NCBI RefSeq assembly: GCF_009727055.1
Contig: NW_024063731.1
Location: 1-64,000 of the forward strand
Direction of reading: 5' to 3'
Source of the DNA: Benincasa hispida
Lineage: Eukaryota; Streptophyta; Magnoliopsida; Cucurbitales; Cucurbitaceae
DNA length: 64,000 nt
Shown: piece after piece, positions 54,940 through 64,000 of the stretch
Layout: each line of letters begins with the position of its first letter
How positions within the stretch are numbered: position 1 is the first letter of the stretch
Position numbers and translations under genes: made by a program
Notes under the pieces: model-generated
The model's input: only the letters and a program-made list of their open reading frames with translations
Told to the model about the DNA's origin: nothing
The model's database searches: none

Positions 54940-56729
54940 ATAGAATCCATTATAATATTTAACTTTTATGTTTATATCATACAAGGAACCCGTACTCACA
55001 AATCGAGTTAGTTGAGTTGCGAGTACAATTGGCTGAATTTTTGGGTTTCTACATGTGATCGTGGGTGATAGTACAATTTGGTCATTTTGAATGTGTTTGT
55101 TCCAGCTAATCAATTTCTGAATATACTTCATATCCATATAGGAGTAATATTTATTGGAATAGCTTAATATATGCATGGGGGAGGGGAGGGTTTGGATTGG
55201 TACATGTGATAGTTGTTATGGATAGATGGATAGTTTTGCTAATATGGGGTAGATGAATAGTTTTAATCGACTAAGATCCAATTAAATTATATACATAAAT
55301 GAAAGATAAGAATACAATGACTTGAAAAAGCACTAAACCTATTGAGCAAACTAAAACTATTATACATCATTTTCTACATAAAAGTATTTTTGAAGAAATT
55401 GTTCCCACTCTTTGTACTTTTCAACAATCTCAACTTGAGCATGTGTTCTTCTTTTTCAACCTGATCAATTGAAAGAAAATGAACAAAAGATAAATGTTAA
55501 AATATAGAACTTTAAAATTCTCATAATTTAAGAGTAGAGTGCTCATATTAAACTTTAATTTCACTTTTGAAGTGTCTTCAAGTTGACATTTCTAAATAAA
55601 TTATCAATTTTGAAGTAAAAACTATATGAACTATCAACATACACCATACCATTAGAGATTTTATGATTAAAAATTGAAGCCTTAAAAGTGTTACAATGAA
55701 TTGTTATTATATGTTGCAAATAAGATAATTAATAATTTTAGTCCTCGAACGAACTAAAAGTTACAATATTCTAACTCTAATTAGAAGAAAAATAAACATC
55801 ATAACAATTTATTATATTATGATAATGAATTGAAAAAATCATTGAAATAAAAAAAGTTACAATATTCTAATTCTAACTAGAAGAAAATTTAACATCTTAA
55901 CAAGTTATTGTATTAGGATAAAATAGAAATTTTACCATCTTTACAGACAAAAATGAGGTTCTCTTATAATGAGACAACAAAACAACCCTTCAAAAATATA
56001 TTTAGGGTATTTAATTATTTTCAATTTGTCCTTTTTAAAAAAGACACTTAAAAAAATAACTAAGAATGTATATCAAATAACATGTTTCAACAACAAAAAT
56101 GTTGAACAATTAAACCCAACAACTAGAAATTAAAAATCAATTTAAATAATTATGAGAGGAAGCAAGAATCTAAATAATGTTGAATGATTTTATTTTGTTA
56201 CTTGATAGAGAAATTGGAGAATTAAGATATTGCTAATCCAACTATCACAAACGATGTTGATCAACATTAAACTCCAAAAGACTAGAAATTTACTAAATGA
56301 CATTCTAAAACAATTTACTAGATGAATTTCTAATTCATTCGAGTAGTGGCCAAAATAATGGTTTCAAATTTCATGGTGGCCGTTTAAGCAACATATAAAA
56401 ACACCTATTTTTAGAATTAAAAATGGGTTGGACAATGGGTAACACCAATGCCACCATCACTTCCAGGGTTTTTTTTTTTTTTTTTTTTTTACAACTAGTG
56501 GGATTTTTTTAAGTGAAAAATTTTCAAATATTTGAAAATATAAGATCACTATTTTAACCAATAAATTTAATTTTAGTCTCACATAAAATTATCATTTAGA
56601 GAACATTTTATTTTAGGGTGCAAATGTTGATTTTCAACTGCAGTATTTTTTAAATGTTTTAATAAGTAAGTTTAAAGTAAAACAATACAATCAAATAAGA
56701 GATTACAATATACTTTTGTCATGGTAGAA
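54940..56729. other. AT-rich CACTA interior without recognised gene
   Basis: No supported gene. There is a 22-bp poly-T run at 56469-56490. A minus-strand stretch at ~55375-55475 is open and charged (VEIVEKYKEWEQFLQKYF) but unidentified. Confidence 0.4.
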
Positions 56730-57552
56730 AGTTAATATTAGATTTTTATGGTTGCTAATAATATAGTCTATAATTGGATTTTTAGACCACAATTTTTATT
56801 ACTTGTAGTGTGTAGTTAGTTTTCACATGGTTTTTATTGACTGTAGTGCCATTTTTATGTTTGTAGTGTACAATTAGTTTTATAGTTTTTACATCATGAT
56901 TTCTTTTTTAACTATGGTGTGTTGTTACTTTTTACACTATGATTTTTATTGACTATGGTGCAAAGTTAATTATTACACCATAGTTTTTATTAGCCGTGGT
57001 ACAAAGTTAATTTTTACAATATAGTTTTTTTACCGTGGTGCAAACGTAATTTTTACACAATATTTTTCTTGACTGAGGTGCAAATTTAATCATTCCACCA
57101 TAGGTTTTATTGATCATGGTAGTTAATTTTTACACTATAGTTTACACCATGATTTTTTTATGGTGGTGCAAAGTTAATTTTTACACCATATCTTTTACTG
57201 ACCATGGTGAGAAGCTAATTTTTATACCATGGTTTTTATTGATCATGGTGTATGCAAAGTTAATTTTTGCACCATGGTTTTTATTATTCATGGTGCAAAG
57301 TTAATTTTTGCACCATGGTTTTTATTGATCATGGTGCAATGTTAATTTTTTACACCACTATTTTTAAAATCCCGTAGTCTAGAACATACCTTTAGACCAT
57401 GGTTTTTAATTTGTGTGGTGTCTAAATAGGTGTATTCATTTTAGACCATGGTTAGTTCAATCTCTACAACATCATAACATTGTTTTTTTAAAAAACCAGA
57501 GTCATATGTCTAAATAAAAGTATAGTGCAAATTTAATTTTGTAGTAGTGTTC
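56730..57552 (+). mobile_element. CACTA element terminus with subterminal palindromic repeats
   Basis: The right edge reads TTAATTTTGTAGTAGTG at 57536-57552. Its reverse complement, CACTACTACAAAATTAA, is a typical plant CACTA terminal repeat. To its left is an array of ~41-43 bp units, best preserved at 56930-57350. The unit core is CACCATGGTTTTTATTGATCATGGTG (positions 57278-57303 region), then CAAAGTTAATTTTT. CACTA transposases bind such subterminal repeats. The matching left terminus was not found in the window. Confidence 0.75.
56930..57355 (+). repeat. ~42-bp palindromic tandem array
   Basis: About ten imperfect units alternate CACCATGG-type and CATGGTG-type arms around TTTTTATTGA. Each unit can therefore form a hairpin, and adjacent units also pair. 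Confidence 0.75.
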
Positions 57553-57792
57553 ACCTTTGTTGTTGGCCTTTTTCACAACAAACACTTCACCATGAGCGAC
57601 CCGGACTAAAATAAATGCCAAAACATTGGGAACATTGATCAAATCAAAGTTAAAGTTCTAAATCTAAGTGTCAATATTTGTAAGCATTTATTACACAAAC
57701 CCACATACATTATGCAGAAAACAACCCACCTTTTCTCTATTTTTTTATTTAGAAATGAAAAGTAGAGGCACAATTTTGGTTTTGAAACCAGT
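57553..57792. other. Short unassigned spacer
   Basis: It lies between the CACTA end and a copia LTR. No gene or clear repeat is seen. Confidence 0.4.
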
Positions 57793-59800
57793 TGAAGAAA
57801 TCAAATTCCTTAGCGGAAGCACTTGCCACTGAAATTTGCTTTGGAAACTTGAAAAATAGAGAAATACAACATGGATAGGATAAACATATTTACATACAAC
57901 ATGCTTTTATGGGAAATAGATGAATATCTCTTGAAGACCTCCTTCAACACGATCCTCCTTTTCACGAATTCACGAATATCGAAACTTCTTCACAAACTCG
58001 TAGTAAGACATTGCCACTCTATTTTCTAGCTATTCTTCGGACAAGGATCAATGACTATGACTGTGGGATCTTTAATTTGGTAGGGAGAGTTCTTGTGAGA
58101 GAGAGGTTTTTTTTTGTGTGTGAGGGGAAAGAAAAATTTCTTTTTGTATAATGAAACTCTTATTCTTTCTCTTTTTCCGCGATATGAATCAATGAATCAA
58201 CATCACAAAAAAGTTCTCCTTCACTTTTTATGAGTCAAGATCAAGTGGTTGGTGATGGACTTATAACTCCCTTCCACATTTGATAAATAACTCCTGTGGG
58301 AGTTATTTCCTTAAATTCAAATTTCATTTAAATAACTTATATATTAATTCAAATTTAATATATATAATTAAAAAATTAATTAACTAGTTAATTAATTAAT
58401 TAATTATCATATATTTAATTTAATATGAATTATAGTTAATTAATTAATTAATTATCATATATTTAATTTAATATGTATAATATTCAATTACTAATATACA
58501 TATACTCTCTTAATCTATAGTTTAAATATGAATCAAATTCATATTAATATTGTTTTAATATGAATCTTATTCATATTAATTATAACCTATAGTATTATAT
58601 GAATCCTATTCATATAATTAATATTTGAATCTTATTTAAATATTTTTCTCTCATGCACTTAAAAGTATAATTTTGAATCTTATTCAAAATCAACTTTATA
58701 TTATAATATGTCTATATACATTATATTAAATTTATCTTATACAATTAATTTCCTTATTTAATTTGAACAATTGAAATTAATCTAAAACTAATTGATTCCT
58801 GTTTTACCCTAAGTGAGCTAGCATGATGACCTTATGAACCTATAGATTAGAAGCTCCAATGATACTGGATTAATTAATTGAACTCTTTAATTAAATTAAT
58901 CAACATTTATTAACTGCAGGTCACTCCATTAAAGACCCATAACTCCACTGTAGATATATTTTTGTGTCCATGAATATAACCAATCAACAGTAAGTTGACC
59001 ATCCACGAATCGCTTGTAGCTACAGTTGGGTCAAATTACTGTTTTACCCCTGTAGTTACATCTAACTCCTTAAGTATCACTGATTCCTCTAATGAACAAA
59101 CAGTTTATAGTCCAACTATGAACTAATCCTTTTTGGGCCAGTGAGAGGGTGAAGCCTCGATATTTAAGACTCGGAATCAACCCTTATGAGAGCAATTTAT
59201 CTTCTTACTCTAAAGACGAGAAGGAGTGAATTCCATCTTGTGTAGATATATTCTTAGCTTCCTACTCGGACAAATCTCCAAAGTAGTAGACATATTAAGT
59301 CGGAGAATTTGACCACTCTCATCGATATAGATCAAAGGATTGCCCTCATAGATAATAGTTCATAACTCGAGAATTTAAGGTTCAGTCAACTATGATCATC
59401 CTATGAATTGATAATCTCTTCAGTCAACGGTGTTATAAAGAGAGATTAATCATTTGTAGTCTGGTATTATAAAAAGTCTTTGTATAGGATACCTCCACTC
59501 ATATGTCTCCACATGAATGCTTAGGATTAAATCATTTGTAATACATTACAACTCTTATAACAATTAGAAAGTGAGTCGTATCTGTAGTGTCATTAGGATA
59601 AGGCACCCAACATTATCCATAACTACAAAGCATTTAGGTTATTACTTGAACATGATCCACCTATATGTCTACCACATATTTTTCAAGTTCCATAAAATAA
59701 CCGTGCATCTTTTTTTAATAAAAAATTGCATATATAAAACGATAAACTATTATTTCAAATAACATATTAACTACAATCCTTTAAGGTATACATCCCAACA
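57793..59800 (-). mobile_element. Copia solo LTR, minus strand (~2.0 kb)
   Basis: It runs from TGAAGAAATCAAATTCC to GTATACATCCCAACA. It has the same block order as the nested element's LTRs, for example TTACCCCTGTAGTTACATC near 59045 and a GGGCCAGTGAGAGGGTGAAG block near 59135. Both ends look like true LTR ends, but the flanks CCAGT and CATCC do not match, so no target duplication is visible. No polypurine tract or RNase H lies to its left and no PBS to its right. No gene. Confidence 0.65.
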
Positions 59801-59854
59801 CATCCAACATCTTTAGATACTTCCAACTTACTTTATTATGTTCTTGTGTAGGAA

Positions 59855-60145
59855 TTATGAAGCTCTTTCAAAAACACAAGTGACAAGTTTGACCTTTAGA
59901 TCAATAAGTATATTGGTATAATAACCTAAAACATTAAAGGTAGGTTGAATCTCTTTTCTTACAATATTTGTATTGGTCTTGAAGAAGCTCCTAAATGTGT
60001 TGTCTATTGCTTCGTTTTCACTATAAAAATCATCTACAAGGTAGTCATCACAATTCAAACCTTTAACTAAACAATTTTCTCGCCAAATTCTAAAATGTGT
60101 CCTTCTATATTGATGGCCAAGATGTTTTATTTTGTAGTTGGGCAT
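59855..60145 (-). CDS. Unrecognised 96-codon open frame
   Basis: The minus-strand frame starts at an ATG at 60143-60145 and ends at 59855. It is also open for ~20 codons upstream of the ATG. Composition is ordinary (balanced charged and aromatic residues), with HLGHQYRRTHFRIWREN and a C-terminal RKEIQPTFNVLGYY region. I recognise no family. It could be a fragment of a transposon protein or chance in AT-rich DNA. No promoter or conserved start context is seen. Confidence 0.2.
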   Translation of the reverse strand: MPNYKIKHLGHQYRRTHFRIWRENCLVKGLNCDDYLVDDFYSENEAIDNTFRSFFKTNTNIVRKEIQPTFNVLGYYTNILIDLKVKLVTCVFERAS

Positions 60146-60740
60146 TGCTTTCCAATGAGGTGTGATATGAGTTGGATGGGAACCATTTTCATTTTCATGT
60201 TTAAAACGTACCCAAAAGGGTCTTCCCTAAATAGTTGGAGTGATAACTCATCTAAAGCTTATTTATAGGCTAAGACTTCTAATGTTATAAAGAAGCTCAC
60301 ATTCAACAGATTTCCCCATTCACTTTTAGGAACAATTAATATATTTTTCTGTTTATATAACAACATAAATATAAGAAAAAAGCAACTACAAATATATAAA
60401 TTGATAAAATATCATTACATTATGGACCTTACACTTCTTGAGTGTTTTTTCCAAATCCTTCAAGTATCCCTTCCTTTGTTCATTTATACTAAAATCAAAC
60501 AACAACAATATCATTTTATAGAAACATTACCTTCATATCATTCATAGTAGCCTATTAGGGATATCACTTAAAAATGCTATCAGTGATATCCTTCTAATGT
60601 TATCACATGATAGATACTTTTAGTGATACTACTAGTAATAAATATCATTCGTGATAGCAATAAAAGAATATCACTTATAGTAGGTATAAATGAATATCAA
60701 ATGATAGCCTAATTAAATAATCAACAAATCACCATTGATA
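60146..60740. other. AT-rich spacer with a few GATAGC/GATATC palindromes
   Basis: No gene. Positions 60560-60710 hold TATCAGTGATATC/GTGATAGC words like the array at 16585-17580. Confidence 0.5.
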
Positions 60741-62581
60741 TGTTGGGTTTCATGTCCTAAAAACTCGTAGTTTGTAAAATGATAAACATTTTCTATAATC
60801 AATATACATGTTATTGATCTCATAATTGTATGAAAGTCTAAATCCAATAAACTAAGACCCATGACTATTGTATGAATACTTGAACTTTATGTGGAGACAT
60901 AAAAGTGGATCGGGTTCGAGTAAATAGTCAATATGATCTATGGTACATGAATGAGGTTGGGTACCTTATTTTGGTAACACCATTGGATATGGCCTACTCT
61001 GTAGTTGTTACTAAGAATTGTATAGTGCTACATACGATGTGATCCTAATTCGTACATGTTATGACATGAGTAGTGGGGACGTCCTATGCAATGAGTTTGC
61101 ATAAGATCAGGACCAAGAAATAAGTCACTCTTACTTTATAACGTTGTTTACTATTTAAGACTAACCATATCACCTAGATGACCTAGGTAACTCGATCTTA
61201 ATCCTGAGCTAACTATAAATTACTATTTATTCAGGATTACCATTAGATTTGCATAGTTGAGGGTTGGCTCAACAGCGCCGGCTCGATAAGACTTCCATTT
61301 CAGGGGTAAGATCGGATAGATAGTTGGGGACATAGGGTGCAAGATGGAGTTTACACCTACCAGATTTAAGGATAGGAGAAAGGTTGTTCTCTCAAGTACT
61401 GAATCCAAGTCTTGAACAAGGAGCCCCACCCTCTTACTAAGCTGAGAGATTTTGGTTTGGTGATTGGATCACGAACTAGTTGTTCATTAGGCGATCAGTA
61501 GGGACTTGAGGAATAAGACGTAATCTCGAGGGTAAAACATATATTTGACCTAGCCATTATTACGAACAATCTGTGAAGGGTCGACTTCCTGATTATGGTT
61601 AAATCATGTGGACATAATATATCTATTGTGAGGGGAGTGCAACTATGGGCTTTAGAGGAATGACCCATTAGTTAACGAATAGAGATTAATTTGGTCTAAT
61701 GAGTTTAGCCAATTAATCTTGGATTGTTGGAGGCCGATGACTGTAGGATCTGCGAGGTCCCTCTACTAGCTCGTAACGGACTAGCTCTAGAATAGCGTGA
61801 TAAGTTAATTTGAAACATTCAAATTAGAATTAAGGGGATTAGTAATTATATGAGATATAATTATATTTAATTTTAGAATTAAACGAAATAGGAGAATTTA
61901 TATATTTAAATATGATTTAAATATATAAAAATGGATATGTGTCAAATTAATTTAATATTTGATATTAAATTAATTAAGTTTTATTTTAATAATTAATTTA
62001 TGAAATTAATTAATTTTTTATTTTAAATCAAAATAGATTTATTAAAATTGGAAAATTGGAAAACTAAAACACAAAATGGAAAAATGGTTTTTCCATTATC
62101 CATCAGCTAAGTAGCTCACACATGAAGCAATGTCTTGGCCTGTCTTCTCCAAGAATGAGGTTGCAACTCTTTGCAACTTCTTTCTCTTTGCATGTTGATT
62201 TGCAATATTAATGAAGAGATTGGAGTGAAAATCGCATGCAATTTATAGAGTTTTGGGAGAAAACTTATTTGAAGAAAGGTTTCTTCACAAGGTTGCAGCA
62301 GTGAGGCTTTTCTCCTCCATCCTTAATTCAAGCTTGTTTTGAGTCCCACAACTCAATCTAGAGTACCAAGAGAATAGTGGGGAAGATCTTGAGGTGTCGT
62401 ACAACAAGATAAATGGAGAAAGATAGCAGCTGGAGATGGAGCTTTTGAAGAAAGTTTTACACAGAGGTATGTCTTGAAACTTCATTTTTTCTGCAAAAGC
62501 ATGTTTTATATTTTACCAAAATTAGTGAATTTGAATGCTTAGATGATCATTGTGCTTCCGTTGCTGTTGATACATCCTACA
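60741..62581 (+). mobile_element. Copia 5' LTR, complete (1841 bp), plus strand
   Basis: It begins TGTTGGGTTTCATGTCC and ends GATACATCCTACA, followed two bases later by the PBS. This pairing proves it is a 5' LTR and fixes the LTR family used to interpret the minus-strand pieces elsewhere. TGATA (60736-60740) would be the target duplication; the right end of the element is outside the window. Confidence 0.9.
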
Positions 62582-62583
62582 AT

Positions 62584-62595
62584 TGGTATCAGAGC
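62584..62595 (+). other. Primer binding site (initiator Met tRNA)
   Basis: TGGTATCAGAGC matches the complement of the 3' end of initiator Met tRNA exactly, two bases after the LTR. Confidence 0.95.
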
Positions 62596-64000
62596 ATCAA
62601 ATAAGCATTCAATTCAGTTTAATTTTTGGTTTGGTGGGTATTTTATATTGAGAATAATGAAATGGATGCACTGATTATGGTTTTCTGAGTTTTGGCTGTT
62701 TAATTCTCTTTAATTTCTTATTTAATTTGTAATTGGCTCTTTCTTGATGAACATTAATGTGTTCTCAAAAGTTTGTAGTTTATTTGGGGGTCATTGGAGT
62801 TGAAAATTAAGTTGTATAATCAAAGAAATATCGAAGAGACAGAGTTGCAGTTTCCAAAAAATTCAGCCTCTGTCCTTATCGTCGCTGAGGTTCTAGTTGC
62901 AATAACGATCCTTTAGCTCCAGACACTACACGATGTGAAGAAAAAACTAGATGATCGTATAGCAATGGGTGCTGGTCGTTGTGATGTTGAACTCTAAACG
63001 ATGTGTATCTGCGGGAGGCTAAACGATACGTTCAATTTGCTATTACGATAGCATTAAGCGATCGTTTAGGCTTTGGCGTGGGAACTAAACGATATTTGAA
63101 ATTACTAAACAATGGTAGTATGTGATCGTTTAGCAACGATGTGTTGCTAAGCGATGCAATGAAGTGCTACACGATACGCTGAGTAATCGTTTAGATGCGG
63201 AGCTAGCGATCATGTAGACGAAGTGCTAAGCGATACGTTGAAGTTTTATACGATGGAACTAACAAAATGACACGATGATGTTCCTATAAGGAGCTAAGCG
63301 ATCGTTTAGCTACGCGGGGATAACTAAACAATGACATGCAACGCTAGACCGATGGCATTAAATGATTGTTTGGTTCTATACGATAGAACTAAGTGATAGT
63401 TATGAAGAGCATTACGATAACCTGAGCGATCGCTTATTATGATCGTTTATCTTTGATCAAGAGCTAAATGATGAGCTGAGTTGTTATGCGATAGCAATAC
63501 ATGATCGTTTACCTCTATGCGGGAGCTAAGTGATGCGTTGAGTTTGCCATGCGATAGCACTTCGCATATATCATATACTTTTGTTGTGGCAGTTGGGCGA
63601 TGGGTTGAATGCTATGCGATGGCATTAAGCGTTCGTTTACCTTTTGCGCGTGCTAAACAATCAATGAATTACTAAAACGATCAGGAAAAATGCAAGAAGA
63701 TAGTCGTCATTGCTAAACGATGAGGATTAGCGAGATTTGAACATGTGCAAGGGCTGCCAGTTCGAACCGATTCTCTTGTGGTCTGGTCCGGTTCAGCTTC
63801 GAATGGTGCTTGGCTGGTTCAGTTCAGACTTGGTTGGTCTGGTTCAGATGGTTTTGTGTTCGGTTCACAGCTACTTGGGTTCGTTTTAGAGCGGTTCGAG
63901 CGGTTCGGGAGCGGTTTGAAAGCTATTTGTAATAATTAGGTTTTGTTTGCTTTTTTTTTTGTCAAAACTAGAACCATATCAGTCTGTGTTTAATTATTTA
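62596..64000 (+). other. Copia 5' leader with CGATCGTTTAG palindrome field
   Basis: There is no coding gene to the window end. From ~62930 to 63700 the leader is packed with CGATCGTTTAGC, CTAAACGAT and relatives. A run of GGTTCGG/GGTTCAG words follows at 63770-63920. Gag would be expected beyond the window. The 64-codon open frame at 63745 is Ser/Gly/Phe-rich repeat translation. Confidence 0.7.
62930..63700. repeat. CTAAACGATCGTTTAG palindrome field
   Basis: Best copies are CGATCGTTTAGG (63059-63070), GATCGTTTAGC (63124), GCTAAGCGATCGTTTAGC (63293-63310), GCGATCGCTTA (63426), GATCGTTTA (63441) and GATCGTTTACC (63503). Many half-sites (CTAAACGAT, AAGCGATACG) lie between, with irregular spacing of roughly 30-60 bp. 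Confidence 0.75.

Noticed and set aside
57793..59800. Target-site duplication around this copia LTR
   Set aside because: Flanks CCAGT and CATCC do not match with either choice of end, so only the LTR itself is annotated.

Overview
The window is plant nuclear DNA made almost entirely of transposable elements: Ty1/copia and Ty3/gypsy LTR retrotransposons, CACTA (En/Spm) DNA transposon pieces and a small endogenous pararetrovirus relic. The retroelement proteins closely resemble polyproteins I associate with Cucurbitaceae (melon, cucumber, wax gourd), so a cucurbit is my best guess; this is inference, not a search result. No intact host gene was found. The only host-derived gene is a decayed, intronless GH35 beta-galactosidase copy at 31992-34482. 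No rRNA, convincing tRNA, CRISPR or prokaryotic feature was seen.

Layout. Positions 1-42278 read best as a tandem segmental duplication. Each unit carries, in order: a copia 'composite' with outward-facing inverted LTR pieces; a variable filler; a noncoding block with GATAGC-type palindromes and a long purine tract; a minus-strand copia LTR; and a ~2.9 kb gypsy-type LTR inserted in that copia LTR. Unit 1 holds the composite (650-5525), a cluster of gypsy insertions as filler (5526-16224), the noncoding block (16225-19865), gypsy/copia fragments (19866-22785), the copia LTR (22786-24203) and a truncated gypsy LTR (24204-25118). Unit 2 holds the composite (25119-30983), the beta-galactosidase pseudogene as filler, the noncoding block (34586-37250), the copia LTR (37251-38544) and a complete gypsy solo LTR (38545-41435, target-site duplication AATAG). 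Unit 3 begins at 41436 and breaks off. The gypsy cluster in unit 1 sits exactly where unit 2 has the end of the copia LTR plus beta-galactosidase. Its two flanks (CATAG and CAAGT) match two separate sites of unit 2, which suggests recombination between two gypsy insertions deleted that segment from unit 1.

From 42279 to 57552 lies an internally deleted CACTA element. It retains a transposase-associated domain (~43540-43680), a Ulp1/C48 protease C-terminus (~54814-54900) and a terminus built of ~41-43 bp palindromic repeats (56730-57552). A structurally complete but decayed copia element on the minus strand (43767-54343, target-site duplication GGATG) is nested in it. The element has two ~2.1 kb LTRs, PBS, polypurine tract, gag, protease, integrase, reverse transcriptase and RNase H. 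Its reverse transcriptase box reads YVHD instead of YVDD. A 61-bp exact repeat flanking a single N at 52503 looks like an assembly join artefact.

Positions 57793-59800 are a related copia solo LTR. Positions 60741-64000 are the 5' LTR, PBS and leader of another copia element running off the window. The most unusual unexplained pattern is a degenerate array of the palindrome CTAAACGATCGTTTAG, found in the leaders of two different copia families (51400-51900 and 62930-63700) and also inside an LTR.
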